Assembly: GCA_963818885.1 (NCBI GenBank)
Contig: CAWFTP010000003.1
Coordinates: 992,001-1,056,000 of the forward strand
Length of the DNA stretch: 64,000 nt
Direction of reading: 5' to 3'
DNA from: DATFDN01 sp963818885
GTDB taxonomy: Bacteria; Pseudomonadota; Alphaproteobacteria; Acetobacterales; Acetobacteraceae
Below are positions 8,377-17,456 of this stretch, in pieces; the stretch's first letter is position 1, and each line of letters opens with the position of its first letter. The position numbers and the translations under genes were made by a program. The notes beneath the pieces are model-generated. The model had not been told where the DNA came from and did no database searches. It saw only the letters and a program-made list of their open reading frames with translations.

Positions 8377-10152
8377 TCAGCGACCGACGGCGTAGCCCTG
8401 CATGCCGCGCGGATTGGCGCCGGCGCGGAGCTGGTTGCCGTCGACCCGGGCGCCGCTCAGCCTGCCCTCCGACCAGTCCTCGCCCTTGTCCGCATGGTGG
8501 CCGCGCGCGCGCAGCTCGGCTAGCACGTCATTGCCGTAACGGCCCTCGAGCACGACCTTGCCCGGGCGTGCCGCGCGCGGCCAGAAACTCGACGGCCAGT
8601 GCTCCGTATGGAAGTTCGGCGCGTCGATCGCCTCCTGGATGTTCATGTTGAAATGAGCCATGCGCAGGAACATCGTCAGCGACCATTGGTCCTGCTGCTC
8701 GCCGCCCGGCGTGCCGAACGCCATGTAGGGCTTGCCGTCGCGCAACGCGAAGCTCGGCGACAGCGTGGTACGCGGCCGTTTGCCGGGCTCCAGCCCGTTG
8801 GGGAGGCCCGGCTTCAGCCAGAACATCTGCCCGCGCGTGCCCATCGGGAAGCCGAGCTCCGGGATCACCGGAGAGGATTGCAGCCAGCCGCCCGAGGGAG
8901 TGGCGCTCACCATGTTCCCATGCCGATCGATCACGTCGATGTGGCAGGTGTCGGCGCCGATGACCCCGAGACGGGAGACCGTCGGCTCTCCGGCGCCAGG
9001 CGCTGCCGTCACCATCGGCGCGCGCTCCGCCGCGTCGTGATCCACCCATCCGGCGCGGTTCTCCACGGTTCCCGGCCGCAGTGCCATCGACGCCTCGTGC
9101 CCGACGAGCGCGCGCCGCTCGTCGTTGTAGGCATCGGAAACCAGCGTCGAGAGCGGCACGTCGGTGAAGCGCGGATCGCCATACCAAGCCTCGCGATCCG
9201 CATAGGCGAGCTTGGCGCATTCGACGACGGTATGGACGAACTCGGCACCCAGCGGGTCCATCGCCTCGATGTCGAAGCCGGTGAGCAGCGCGAGTTGCTG
9301 CAAGAAGACCGGCCCCTGGCTCCATGGTCCGCACTTCAGGAGGGTGTAGCCGTGGTACTCGTAGGAGACCGGGTCTTCGACGGTTGCCGACCAGCCGGCG
9401 AAATCATCGGCTCTCAGCAGGCCGGGGTTGCGGCGTCCGCTGACATCCAGCACCTCATTGTTGCGGAAGAACCGGTCGACCGCCTCGGCGACGAAGCCGC
9501 GGTACCAGGCGTTGCGCGACGCCTCGATCCGCGCCTCCCGGCTCGCGCCAACCCCTTCCCGGCACAGCCGCTCCAGCGTGTCGGCCAGCGCAGGGCGCGC
9601 GAACAGCGAGTGCGGCGCCGGCACCTTCCCGTTCGGCAGGTACACGGCGGCGGATGTCGGCCACTCGGCCTCGAACAGCGGACGCACGCCCTCGATCGTC
9701 GCGCTGATGCGCGGCACGATCGGGGTGCCGTTGCGCGCGTAGCCGATCGCATAGGCGAGCACGTCGGCGAGCTCCCACGTGCCCCAGTCGCGCAACAGGC
9801 GGCACCACGCATCGAACGCGCCGGGCACGACGGCAGGCAGCAGGCCGGTCGCCGGAATCAGCTCGATGCCGAGCTCGGCGAAGCGCGCGAGCGTCGCCGC
9901 GTTCGGCGACGGACCCTGTCCGCAGATCACGTGCTGCGTGCCGGTCGCCGCGCTGTGCAGGATGATCGGCGCATCCCCGCCGGGCCCGTTCAGGTGCGGC
10001 TCGGCGACATGCAGGGTGAACGCCGCGGCGACCGCGGCATCGAACGCATTGCCGCCCCGCTCCAGCACCGCCATGCCGACCTGGCTCGCCAGCCAATGCG
10101 TGCTGGCCACGACGCCGAACGTGCCAGCGATCTCGGGGCGGGTGGTGAACAT
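8377..10152 (-). CDS. gamma-glutamyltransferase family protein
   Basis: A 591-residue Ntn-hydrolase of the gamma-glutamyltransferase/cephalosporin acylase family, which cleaves gamma-glutamyl bonds after autoproteolysis into two subunits. The large subunit has ASTHWLASQVGMAVLERGGN and EPHLNGPGGDAP. The presumed autocleavage nucleophile is Thr402 in GADTCHIDVIDRHGN, followed by SATPSGGW and the C-terminal FGTPGGEQQDQW. ATG at 10152 has an AGGAGAG ribosome site seven bases upstream; the frame stays open further back but with non-protein-like content. No clear signal peptide is seen, unlike the periplasmic E. coli enzyme. Confidence 0.88.
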   Translation of the reverse strand: MFTTRPEIAGTFGVVASTHWLASQVGMAVLERGGNAFDAAVAAAFTLHVAEPHLNGPGGDAPIILHSAATGTQHVICGQGPSPNAATLARFAELGIELIPATGLLPAVVPGAFDAWCRLLRDWGTWELADVLAYAIGYARNGTPIVPRISATIEGVRPLFEAEWPTSAAVYLPNGKVPAPHSLFARPALADTLERLCREGVGASREARIEASRNAWYRGFVAEAVDRFFRNNEVLDVSGRRNPGLLRADDFAGWSATVEDPVSYEYHGYTLLKCGPWSQGPVFLQQLALLTGFDIEAMDPLGAEFVHTVVECAKLAYADREAWYGDPRFTDVPLSTLVSDAYNDERRALVGHEASMALRPGTVENRAGWVDHDAAERAPMVTAAPGAGEPTVSRLGVIGADTCHIDVIDRHGNMVSATPSGGWLQSSPVIPELGFPMGTRGQMFWLKPGLPNGLEPGKRPRTTLSPSFALRDGKPYMAFGTPGGEQQDQWSLTMFLRMAHFNMNIQEAIDAPNFHTEHWPSSFWPRAARPGKVVLEGRYGNDVLAELRARGHHADKGEDWSEGRLSGARVDGNQLRAGANPRGMQGYAVGR

Positions 10153-10206
10153 GCTCTCTCCTGCGGCGCACTTGCGCGGCCCGGAGGCTAATCCCAAGCT
10201 CGTTGC

Positions 10207-10761
10207 ATGAAAACAGGCGGTGTCCTGGTGCTCGTCGTCGGCCCGAGCGGAGCGGGCAAGGACACCTTGCTCGACGCGGCCCGCACAGCACTGCGTAACG
10301 ACCAGCGATTTCACTTCGCGCGCCGCGTCATCACGCGTCCTGCGGATGCCGGCGGCGAGTCGCACGAGGCGACGACACAAGAGGGCTTCACCGCGCGCCG
10401 CTTCGCCCTGTCGTGGGAAGCGCACGGCCTCCGCTACGGCATTCCCGTAGAGATTGCGAAGGATCTCGCTCAAGGCCGCATCGTGATCGCCAATGTTTCG
10501 CGCGGCGTCGTGGAAGAGGCGGCGCGCCGGTTCCCAGTTCGGGTGATCGAAGTCACCGCGCCCACCGCGATCCTAGCGGCGCGTCTCGCCGCGCGCGGAC
10601 GCGAGGACGCTGTGCAGCGCGCAGCCCGGCTGACACGGCAGGTCGCCTTGCCCGAGAGAGTGGCAGTGCTGACCGTGGTGAACGACGCAACGCCCGAGGA
10701 AGGTGCGGCCCGGTTCCTCGCCGCGCTCAACCGCGCAGCGGAAGCCGCAGCGCCAGCGTGA
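10207..10761 (+). CDS. phnN: ribose 1,5-bisphosphate phosphokinase PhnN
   Basis: PhnN phosphorylates ribose 1,5-bisphosphate to PRPP, the last step that recovers the ribose carrier of the C-P lyase pathway. The 184-residue guanylate-kinase-like fold shows the Walker A GPSGAGKDTL (residues 13-22), RRVITRPADAGGESHEA and FALSWEAHGLRYGIP. It is the only member of the locus near the leftward genes that is read rightward. Its last 35 bases overlap the convergent DUF1045 gene. Confidence 0.92.
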   Translation: MKTGGVLVLVVGPSGAGKDTLLDAARTALRNDQRFHFARRVITRPADAGGESHEATTQEGFTARRFALSWEAHGLRYGIPVEIAKDLAQGRIVIANVSRGVVEEAARRFPVRVIEVTAPTAILAARLAARGREDAVQRAARLTRQVALPERVAVLTVVNDATPEEGAARFLAALNRAAEAAAPA

Positions 10762-11416
10762 ACGGAACGCCCGGTTCCGGCTGGGTGAACAGGCAAATCG
10801 CATTCACGCGCCGCGGGATAGACAAAGCGGCGGCGAAATGCCGCTCCGCTGCCGGCCGGTATATCGGCTGCTCCTCCGGCCGGAGGCGGCGCGTCAATGT
10901 CATATGGAAGAACCACGCGCCAAACACGTACGGATAGCCCCACCTTTGGAGGAGCGCCTCCTGCACGTTGGGCAGCCCGTGACGGCGCCGACGCGCGAGT
11001 TCCGCCGCTTCGGGTTCGGCGCGAAACGCGTCGAGCCCGGCCACGCAGAGATCGGCCAGCGCCTGCAAGGACGGGGATGGAACGCACTCGCGCAGGGCGA
11101 GGAAGCCATGCAGTTCAGCGACGCCCAAAGCGGGCAGGTCGAAGGGAGCGATGGAAGCGGCAAGGTCGCGCGCGGCCGCGGCCACGTCGTCCCAGCGCGC
11201 CCCCGCGACCACGCGCATCGGCGGCTTCAGCGTGGCGTGGAACCCGTAGAGGCGCGGCTCGGCGGCAACCTCGGCGATCCCCGGCAGAGCGAGTTGCGCA
11301 ACAGGCGCGCCGCTCTCCGGATTGCGACCCAGCCACGACGCGCCGGCGACGAACAGCGGATCGCTTTCGTCCGGCGCATAATAGACCCCGACGCGGGCGC
11401 TCGCGGAGAAACTCAC
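10727..11416 (-). CDS. DUF1045 phosphonate-operon protein (2H phosphoesterase type)
   Basis: A 229-residue member of the DUF1045 family, found almost only in alphaproteobacterial phosphonate operons. Two H-x-T motifs (GFHATLK and FHMTLT) mark the 2H-phosphoesterase fold; a role in processing the cyclic ribose phosphate left by C-P lyase is plausible but inferred. It starts with GTG at 11416 in a GTGA overlap with the phnM stop, so it is translationally coupled to phnM. The ending LFTQPEPGVPFTLALRLPLRG is family-like. Confidence 0.87.
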   Translation of the reverse strand: MSFSASARVGVYYAPDESDPLFVAGASWLGRNPESGAPVAQLALPGIAEVAAEPRLYGFHATLKPPMRVVAGARWDDVAAAARDLAASIAPFDLPALGVAELHGFLALRECVPSPSLQALADLCVAGLDAFRAEPEAAELARRRRHGLPNVQEALLQRWGYPYVFGAWFFHMTLTRRLRPEEQPIYRPAAERHFAAALSIPRRVNAICLFTQPEPGVPFTLALRLPLRG

Positions 11417-12546
11417 GCCACCCGCTCGCCGGCACTCCACGTCGCACGGACCACCGCCATACTCCCGCGAAGCCGCACGCGCACGACGTCGGCGCGCAGC
11501 CCCGGCGCAAGGCACCCGCGATCATGCAACCTCGCGATCCGCGCCGGCGCATCGGTGACGAGCCCGATCGCGGCGTGGAGAGGAACGCCGTCACGTGCGC
11601 AGAGGAATACCGCCTCGATGAGGCTGCTCGGCACATAGTCGGATGCCAGCGCATCGACCGCGTTCGCCGCCACGAGGTCGCGCACCGAGACGTTGCCGGA
11701 ATGGGAGCCGCCGCGCACGATGTTGGGCGCGCCGGCGACGACGCACATGCGGGCTGCCTTCGCGGCGCGTGCGGCTTCCATCGTCACCGGGAACTCGCTG
11801 ACCCGGATGCCGTCGGCGGCGTTCTCCGCTACCTCATCCACCGTGCGGTCGTCATGGCTGGCGACGGCGACGTCGCGTCCCGCCATCCGCGCGAGCACGG
11901 CGCGCCGGTTCGGCACCCGCAGCCGCTCGCGATTGGCGCGCAGCTCCACCATCCGGCGGTCGATCTCCGCGTCATCGATGCCGCCGGTTCGGCGTAACGC
12001 CCGGTAGTAGTCGAGATTCGCGTACTGGCCGACCCCGGGCGTGTGATCCATCAGGCTGACCATACGCACGCGGGGATGGTCCGCGACCGGCTCGAACAGT
12101 CCCATCATGTCGTCAGCCGGAATCTCGCAGCGCAGATGCAGGAAGTGCTCGGCGCGCAGCAAACCCGCATTAGCCAACGCGTCGAGATCGGCGACGCCCT
12201 CGCGGAACGTGCGCACGCGGTCCTTGTCGAAGCCAAGATCGCCGAGGCACAGCGCATCGCACACCGTCGTCACGCCGGCCACCGCGCATTGGGCGTCATG
12301 CGCGATCATCGCCGAGTGCGATGGCCAGCGCGCGTTGCTGCGCGGCTGCACCTGGCGTTCCAGATTGTCGGTGTGTAGATCAATGACCCCTGGGATCAGG
12401 TGGTCGCCTTCAAGATCAACCGCTCCGGGCGCGCTCGATGTGCCGGGCTGCACCTCCGCGATCGTGTCCCCGCGCACGACCAGAGTGCCGCGCACCATCT
12501 CGTCCGGCAACACCAGGATGGCGTTGGTCAGGACGGTCTCGCTCAT
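11413..12546 (-). CDS. phnM: PhnM diphosphatase, first copy
   Basis: PhnM hydrolyses alpha-D-ribose 1-methylphosphonate 5-triphosphate to the 5-phosphate and pyrophosphate, giving the substrate of PhnJ. The 377-residue amidohydrolase has the metal site GVIDLHTDNLERQVQPR (about 51-67), the VSLMDHTPGVGQY block, DVAVASHDDRT and APNIVRGGSHSGN, all standard for PhnM. It lies downstream of phnGHIJKL and is coupled to DUF1045. Compare the second, diverged PhnM at 18188-19321. Confidence 0.92.
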   Translation of the reverse strand: MSETVLTNAILVLPDEMVRGTLVVRGDTIAEVQPGTSSAPGAVDLEGDHLIPGVIDLHTDNLERQVQPRSNARWPSHSAMIAHDAQCAVAGVTTVCDALCLGDLGFDKDRVRTFREGVADLDALANAGLLRAEHFLHLRCEIPADDMMGLFEPVADHPRVRMVSLMDHTPGVGQYANLDYYRALRRTGGIDDAEIDRRMVELRANRERLRVPNRRAVLARMAGRDVAVASHDDRTVDEVAENAADGIRVSEFPVTMEAARAAKAARMCVVAGAPNIVRGGSHSGNVSVRDLVAANAVDALASDYVPSSLIEAVFLCARDGVPLHAAIGLVTDAPARIARLHDRGCLAPGLRADVVRVRLRGSMAVVRATWSAGERVA

Positions 12547-12579
12547 GCGGAGGACCCAGTGCCACGATTCCTTCCAACC

Positions 12580-12669
12580 GTGTCATTGCGAGGTCCGCGA
12601 AGGCGGGCCGACGCAATCCCCTGCACACGGGCGGGAGATTGCTTCGCCGCTCCGCTCCTCGCAATGACT
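12580..12669. repeat. CGCAATGAC-type palindromic repeat, copy 1
   Basis: An imperfect palindrome lies between phnL and phnM. The outer ends GTCATTGCGAGG and CTCGCAATGAC are inverted copies; inside are ACGCAATCCCC and GGGAGATTGCTTCG. Elements of this kind are dispersed in many alphaproteobacteria. A related copy is found at about 28830-28932. Confidence 0.75.
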
Positions 12670-12703
12670 GCGAATAGGCCGAAGCGTTGGCCACTGGTCT
12701 GCC

Positions 12704-13405
12704 TCATGCGGCGTCCTGCAGCGGGTGGACCGGAAACAGCCGGTCGGCGACCGCGCTGCGTACCTCGCGATCGTGAAAGATGCCGAGGATTGCGATCCCG
12801 CGTGCCTTCGCCTCTTGGATCAGGTCGATCACGATCGTGCGGTTGGCGGCATCAAGCGCGGCGGTCGGCTCGTCGAGCAAGAGGATCGGATGGCCCGCGA
12901 TGAACCCGCGCGCGAGGTTCACGCGTTGCTGCTCGCCGCCCGAGAAGGTGGCGGGCGCCAGACCGTGCAGGCGGCGTGGGATGTTCAGGCGCAGCAGCAG
13001 GTCCGCCGCCTGTGCGCGCGCCCCATTGGCGGACATGCCGCGCGCAATGGCCGCCTCGGCGACGAGGTCTAGCGTGCCGACACGCGGTACCACGCGCAGG
13101 AACTGGCTGACATAGCCGAGCGTTTCGTGGCGCACCGCGATGATCGTGCGCGGGTCCGCCTGCGCGATGTCGACCATCTCGCCGCGATGGCGCACGAGCA
13201 CGCGCCCGCCGTCCGCTCGGTAGTTGCCGTAGAGCGTCCGCATCAGCGTCGACTTGCCGGCACCGGACGGGCCGGAGAGCGCGACGCAGGCGTCTTCCTC
13301 CAAATCGAGCGCAATGCCGCGCAAGACGGGAATGCGGACGCCGCCTTGCAAGTGGAGGGTGAAGCCCTTCGCAAGCCCTTCGGCGCGCAGCATCAGGCGG
13401 CCCAT
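12704..13405 (-). CDS. phnL: PhnL, C-P lyase ABC-type ATPase
   Basis: PhnL is an ABC-type ATPase of the C-P lyase machinery, acting in the early phosphonate-for-adenine exchange with PhnGHI rather than in transport. The 233-residue protein has Walker A GPSGAGKSTL, the Q-loop GYVSQFLRVVPR, the signature FSGGEQQRVNLARGF, and Walker B PILLLDEPTAALD with H-loop GIFHDREV. ATG at 13405 has GGAAGAG upstream. A 263-bp gap to phnK and a repeat before phnM break the otherwise tightly overlapping operon. Confidence 0.92.
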   Translation of the reverse strand: MGRLMLRAEGLAKGFTLHLQGGVRIPVLRGIALDLEEDACVALSGPSGAGKSTLMRTLYGNYRADGGRVLVRHRGEMVDIAQADPRTIIAVRHETLGYVSQFLRVVPRVGTLDLVAEAAIARGMSANGARAQAADLLLRLNIPRRLHGLAPATFSGGEQQRVNLARGFIAGHPILLLDEPTAALDAANRTIVIDLIQEAKARGIAILGIFHDREVRSAVADRLFPVHPLQDAA

Positions 13406-13550
13406 ATCAACTCTTCCTTCATTGCCGGCGGACGATCATCCGGACGCGGCAAGCCCGGACGACCGGGCAAGGTGCCCGGCCGATAGGGTGCTGCCGCATA
13501 CTGGAGGGACAGATGCGCGTGCGCATCGGCTTGTCCATCCGGTGGTGGAC

Positions 13551-13584
13551 GAGGCGGATCCGCTTTGTACCGAAGATCCGCCTC
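13551..13584. repeat. hairpin in the phnK-phnL gap
   Basis: A perfect 10-bp inverted repeat, GAGGCGGATC and GATCCGCCTC, separated by 14 bases, lies in the 263-bp gap between phnK and phnL. No T-run follows on the coding side, so it could be an mRNA stabiliser or attenuator rather than a classic terminator. No gene is seen in the gap. Confidence 0.45.
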
Positions 13585-13668
13585 TGACCCACTGGAAGGC
13601 CGGGGGGTGGCGCGAAGCCATCTCCCGGCTCTCTGGTAGCACACTTGCCCGCCCCCCGCAACGAATTC

Positions 13669-14446
13669 TCATGCCTGGAGCACCGAACTCACCAGGAGTT
13701 GCGTGTAGGGGTGACGCGGGTCGTCCAGCACCTGATCGGTGAGCCCGGTCTCCACCACCTGGCCGCGCTGCATGACCACGATCCGCTGGGCGAGCAGGCG
13801 GGCTACCGCGATGTCGTGCGTCACCAGCACGGCGGCGATCCCGAACCGCGACACGAGGGTGCGGATGAGGTCGAGCAGGCGCGCCTGCACCGACACGTCA
13901 AGCCCGCCGGTCGGCTCGTCCATGAACACCAGCCGCGGATGCGTGACCAGCACGCGCGCGATCTGCAGGCGCTGCAGCATGCCGCCGGAGAAGGTGCGCG
14001 GCAGGTCATCGATGCGATCAGCATCGATCTCCACCTGCGCCAGCCAGTCGAGCGCCTGGTCACGAATATTGCCGTAGTGACGCGCGCCTTGGGCCATCAG
14101 CCGCTCGCCGATATTGCCGCCGGCGCTGACCGCCATGCGAAGGCTCTCGCGCGGGTCCTGATGCACGAACCCCCAGTCGGAGCGATGCAGCCGGCGCAGC
14201 ATGGGGAGCGGCATGGCGTGCACGTCATGCAGACGCCCGTCCGGGTTGCGATACCACACCACGCCGTCATCCGGCGCGATCCGGCCGGACAGCGCGTTGA
14301 GCAGCGTCGTCTTGCCCGAACCCGAACTCGCCGACCACGGCGAGCATCTCGCCAGGCCACAGATCGACATCGACGCCGGCGAGCGCCGGGATCGCGCCGA
14401 AGGACAGCGCGAGGCCGCGCGCGGAGAGAAGCGTATCGCCGCTCAT
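13669..14446 (-). CDS. phnK: PhnK, C-P lyase ABC-type ATPase (frameshifted)
   Basis: PhnK is the ABC ATPase that docks onto the PhnGHIJ core complex. ATG at 14446 (MSGDTLLSARGLALSFG) overlaps the phnJ stop as ATGA. One extra T in the Walker A codons, at about 14325, shifts the frame: GGC GAG TCG GGT is read as GGCGAGTTCGGGT. Downstream the frame recovers SGSGKTTLLNALSG, the Q-loop FVHQDPRESL, signature FSGGMLQRLQIARV and Walker B LVFMDEPTGGLD. The restored length, about 259 residues, is normal. The indel in an invariant ATP site argues for sequence error. Confidence 0.9.
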
Positions 14447-15279
14447 GCCGCGGCTCCGGTCCGGCGCGCTTCGCAATAGTCGGTGTCGGAGCAGACGAAG
14501 AGGCGCGTTCCCCTGTCGTCGGTGACGACCTCGTCGAGATAGGTGTCATTCGCCCCGCACAGCCCGCAGACATGCGGGGCACGCGATGGGCGGAACGGAT
14601 GGTCCTCGAAATCGAGCGAGCGCACCGCGGTATACGGCGGCACCGCATAGATGCGCTTCTCCCGCCCGGCGCCGAAGAGCTGCAAGGCGGGCATCATATG
14701 CATCTTCGGATTGTCGAAAGCGGGGATCGGACTCGGCGCCATCAGGTAGCGCTGGTTCACCATCACCGGATAGTCGTAGCTGATCGCCACCTGGCCGAAA
14801 CGCGCCACATCTTCGTAGAGGCGCACATGCATGACGCCGTAATCGGCGAGCGCGTGCATGCGCTTCGTCTCCGCGCGCGAGGGCACGAGGCGCCATAGCG
14901 GCTCCGGCTGCGGCACCTGATAGACGATGATCTGATCGGGGCGCAACGCTGTTTCCGGGATGCGGTGGCGGGTCTGGACCACCGTCGCCTCCGCCGTGTG
15001 CGTGGTCGTGCGCACGCCGGCGGTTCGGGCGAAGAAGCGGCGGATGGAGACGGCGTTGGTGGTGTCGTCCGCACCCTGGTCGATCACCTTCAGCACGTCC
15101 TTCGCGCCGAGCACGGAGGCGGTGACCTGGATGCCGCCGGTCCCCCAGCCATAGGGCAGCGGCATCTCGCGCGAGCCGAACGGGACCTGATGTCCGGGGA
15201 TCGCGACCGCCTTGAGCAGCGCGCGGCGGATCATCCGCTTCGTCTGCTCATCGAGATAGGCGAAGTTGTAGCCGTTCAC
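14443..15279 (-). CDS. phnJ: PhnJ, carbon-phosphorus lyase
   Basis: PhnJ is the radical-SAM enzyme that breaks the C-P bond, releasing methane and ribose 1,2-cyclic phosphate 5-phosphate. The 278-residue protein begins VNGYNFAYLDEQTKRMIRRA with GTG at 15279 in a GTGA overlap with phnI; the frame stays open further upstream but without family character. The four cysteines near the C-terminus follow the family spacing C-x2-C-x21-C-x5-C (CGLC...VCSDTDYC), covering the Fe-S ligands and the catalytic Cys. The gene is intact, in contrast to its neighbours. Confidence 0.95.
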   Translation of the reverse strand: MNGYNFAYLDEQTKRMIRRALLKAVAIPGHQVPFGSREMPLPYGWGTGGIQVTASVLGAKDVLKVIDQGADDTTNAVSIRRFFARTAGVRTTTHTAEATVVQTRHRIPETALRPDQIIVYQVPQPEPLWRLVPSRAETKRMHALADYGVMHVRLYEDVARFGQVAISYDYPVMVNQRYLMAPSPIPAFDNPKMHMMPALQLFGAGREKRIYAVPPYTAVRSLDFEDHPFRPSRAPHVCGLCGANDTYLDEVVTDDRGTRLFVCSDTDYCEARRTGAAA

Positions 15280-16357
15280 GCGACCGCCTCCGTCTCCGCC
15301 GGCGCCTGCGCTGCCGCGCGCATCCGCCGCACCGCCTCCAGCTCGCTCTGAAAGTCCACGTAGTGCGGCAGCTTGAGGTGCTCGACGAAGCCGGTCGCCT
15401 CGATATTGTCCGAGTGGTACAGCACGAACTCGATGTCCTGCGCTGGCGCCGTCACGTCCTCGCCGAGCTCGGCGGCGCGCATCGCGCGGTCCACCAGGGC
15501 CATCGCCATCGCCTTGCGCTCCGAATGGCCGAACACCAGCCCGTAGCCACGGGTGAACTGCGGCGGCGCGGTCTTCGAGCCCTTGAACTGGTTCACCATC
15601 TGGCATTCGGTCACGGTGATGTCGGCGATGTCGATCGGGAAGCCCAGCTCGGCCGGCTCGATCTCCACCGACACGCCACCCATGCGGATCTCGCCGGCGA
15701 AGGGATGCGTCGTGCCGTAGCCGCGCTGCGTCGAATAGCCGAGGGCGAGCAGGAACCCCTCGTCGCCGCGCGCCAGCGCCTGCAGGCGCACATCGCGTGC
15801 GGCGGGAAATGTCAGCGGCTCGCGCGTGAGATCGCCGGGCTCGACGCCGGTGTCCTTGTCGGACTCCATCAGTCCTTCCTGGCCGAGGATGTCGTGCACG
15901 CGGCCCATGCGTGCATCATCGGCCTCCGCGACGGGCGCTGATGGCGGCGCGTCACGGAGGGCAAAGTCGAGCAGACGGTGCGTGTAGTCGTAGGTGGGGC
16001 CGAGCACCTGTCCGCCGGGCAAATCCTTGAAGACGGCGGAGATGCGCCGGCGGATCGCCATAGCCTCGGTGTCGATCGGCCGTGATTCGGCGAAGCGCGG
16101 CAGAGTCGTGCGGTAGGCGCGCAGCAGGAACGCCGCCTCGACCAGATCGCCCTGCGCCTGCTTGATCGCCAGCGCGGCGAGTTCGGGTCGCGCAGCGAAC
16201 CCTCGGCCATCACCCGGTCGACGGCACGGCCGAGCTGGTTCTCGATCTGGTCGAGCGCGAGGTCGGGAACGGCGGTATCGCCGCGCCGGGTCTCGGCGAG
16301 CCAGGCATGCGCGGCGTCGATCGCGCGCTCTCCGCCCTTGACCGCGACATAGGCCAT
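15276..16357 (-). CDS. phnI: PhnI, C-P lyase nucleosidase subunit (frameshifted)
   Basis: PhnI, with PhnG, PhnH and PhnL, swaps adenine of ATP for the phosphonate. The N-terminus MAYVAVKGGERAIDAAHAWL and QIENQLGRAVDRVMAEGSL lies in one frame; a one-base shift at about 16190 puts the rest (AIRRRISAVFKDLPGGQVLG, GYSTQRGYGTTHPFAGEIR, VTECQMVNQFKG, HSDNIEATGFVEHLKLPHYV) in another. The restored protein is about 360 residues, as usual. The start overlaps the phnH stop as TGATG. Confidence 0.9.
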
Positions 16358-16928
16358 CAGAGCGCCTCCACGGTTACGGTGCGCGGCAGCGCGGCAAGCC
16401 GGGTGCCGGCGCAGAGGATCAGGTCGACGCCCAGCGGAAAGTGGGCACGGTTGGCGGCCCAGCGGGTCGCAAAATCGGCGGTAGTCCGTCAGCTGCGAAG
16501 CTGGTCGGAACGCGCAAGCCCGGGCCGCTCAAGCGAAAGCGTGCACCGGTCCCGAGGCGGGTGAGTTGCAGGATGGTCGTGGCAGAGTCTTCCGGTGATT
16601 CGTCGGTGCCCTGACGCAACACATGCAGTGGCGGCAGTTCTCTCGTTAGCACGAACGCTGCCTCCTTCGTGGGCGCGAACCGCGCGCCAGTGTGAAATGC
16701 GATCCAGTCGTGCGCGGCATCGGCGAACGGATCGAGCGCGAGCGGCGTCTCGTGATCGACGAGCGTCAGCAGCACGGCCGCGGCTGCCGGACAAAGCGGC
16801 GGCGGCGGATCGGCGAACGCGACCTCGTGGATCGTGCCGGGGCGGGCCATCGCGTCGAGCACGGCGCGAAAGCAGGACTGCGCCTCGGCGACCGGATCGG
16901 CGAAGCCGGGGCGATCGACGCCGGTCAC
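16357..16928 (-). CDS. phnH: PhnH, C-P lyase core subunit (frameshifted)
   Basis: PhnH is a structural subunit of the PhnGHIJ core. GTG at 16928 overlaps the phnG stop. The first two-thirds (GFADPVAEAQSCFRAVLDAM, ARPGTIHEV, LVDHETPLALDPF) is in frame with the upper part of phnG. A one-base shift near 16485, after SGPGLR, moves the family-like C-terminus (FATRWAANRAHFPLGVDLIL, then LAALPRTVTVEAL) into another frame, ending at 16357-16359. About 190 residues after correction, as expected. Confidence 0.88.
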
Positions 16929-17393
16929 GGCTGCCCCCGCATGGTCGCCATGGTGAAGAACTGCACGCGCGTCGCGGCTGCCTTCGCCGCGATCTCGGCG
17001 CGCTTCGCCGCCTGCTGCTCGCGCGAGCGGTCGCACGATCGCGCGCTCCACCGCGTCGCGCAGATCGGCGCGCTGCATCAGCGCATCGATCGCGGCGGCG
17101 AGCTCGGCGTGGCGCTGGTCGCGGCCGGCGACATAGGCGTGCCCCACCTCCCCGCTCGGCATCCGGACCGTGCAGCGCGTCACGCTCATCTCGCCGAGAT
17201 TGAACGCGGACCCGCCGCCGCCGGCGCGGCCGCGCACCATCACCAGCCCGCTCTCCGGCCCGCGCAGCACGCGCCACGCCGGCAGATCGGGCAGGCGCGC
17301 CAGCCCCTCCGTCAGCGCGTGCGCGTCGGCGCGCGCGAGGACCGCCATCCAGCTTCGGCGTGCTTGGGTGTCCAGGGAAGTGTTCGCATCCAT
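16925..17393 (-). CDS. phnG: PhnG, C-P lyase core subunit (frameshifted)
   Basis: PhnG is the small core subunit that assists PhnI. ATG at 17393 begins MDANTSLDTQARRSWMAVLA; the conserved middle has NLGEMSVTRCTVRMPSGEVG and HAYVAGRDQRHAELAAAIDA. A one-base shift at about 17035 breaks the last third; the other frame gives REQQAAKRAEIAAKAAATRV and the typical QFFTMATMRGQP ending, with a TGA overlapping the GTG of phnH. It is the first gene of the leftward operon, 64 bp from phnF. Confidence 0.88.
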
Positions 17394-17415
17394 GCGGTGA
17401 TCGCCGTTGTTCGGA

Positions 17416-17425
17416 TGTCTAGACA
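17416..17425. promoter_or_regulatory. putative PhnF operator
   Basis: The perfect palindrome TGTCTAGACA is centred in the 63-bp divergent region between phnG and phnF. GntR/HutC-family regulators bind palindromes with a GT-N-TA-N-AC core, so PhnF repression of both directions is the natural reading. The site was not matched to a motif database here. Confidence 0.6.
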
Positions 17426-17456
17426 AGTAGCCGACGTCGCGTTATGCGTCAACCCG

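Noticed and set aside
8528..9334. 268-codon frame inside ggt on the same strand
   Set aside because: It is an alternate-frame shadow of the intact gamma-glutamyltransferase with Arg/Gly-rich content.
13551..13584. rho-independent terminator after phnK
   Set aside because: The hairpin has no following T-run on the transcribed strand and lies within an operon, so it is listed only as a repeat.
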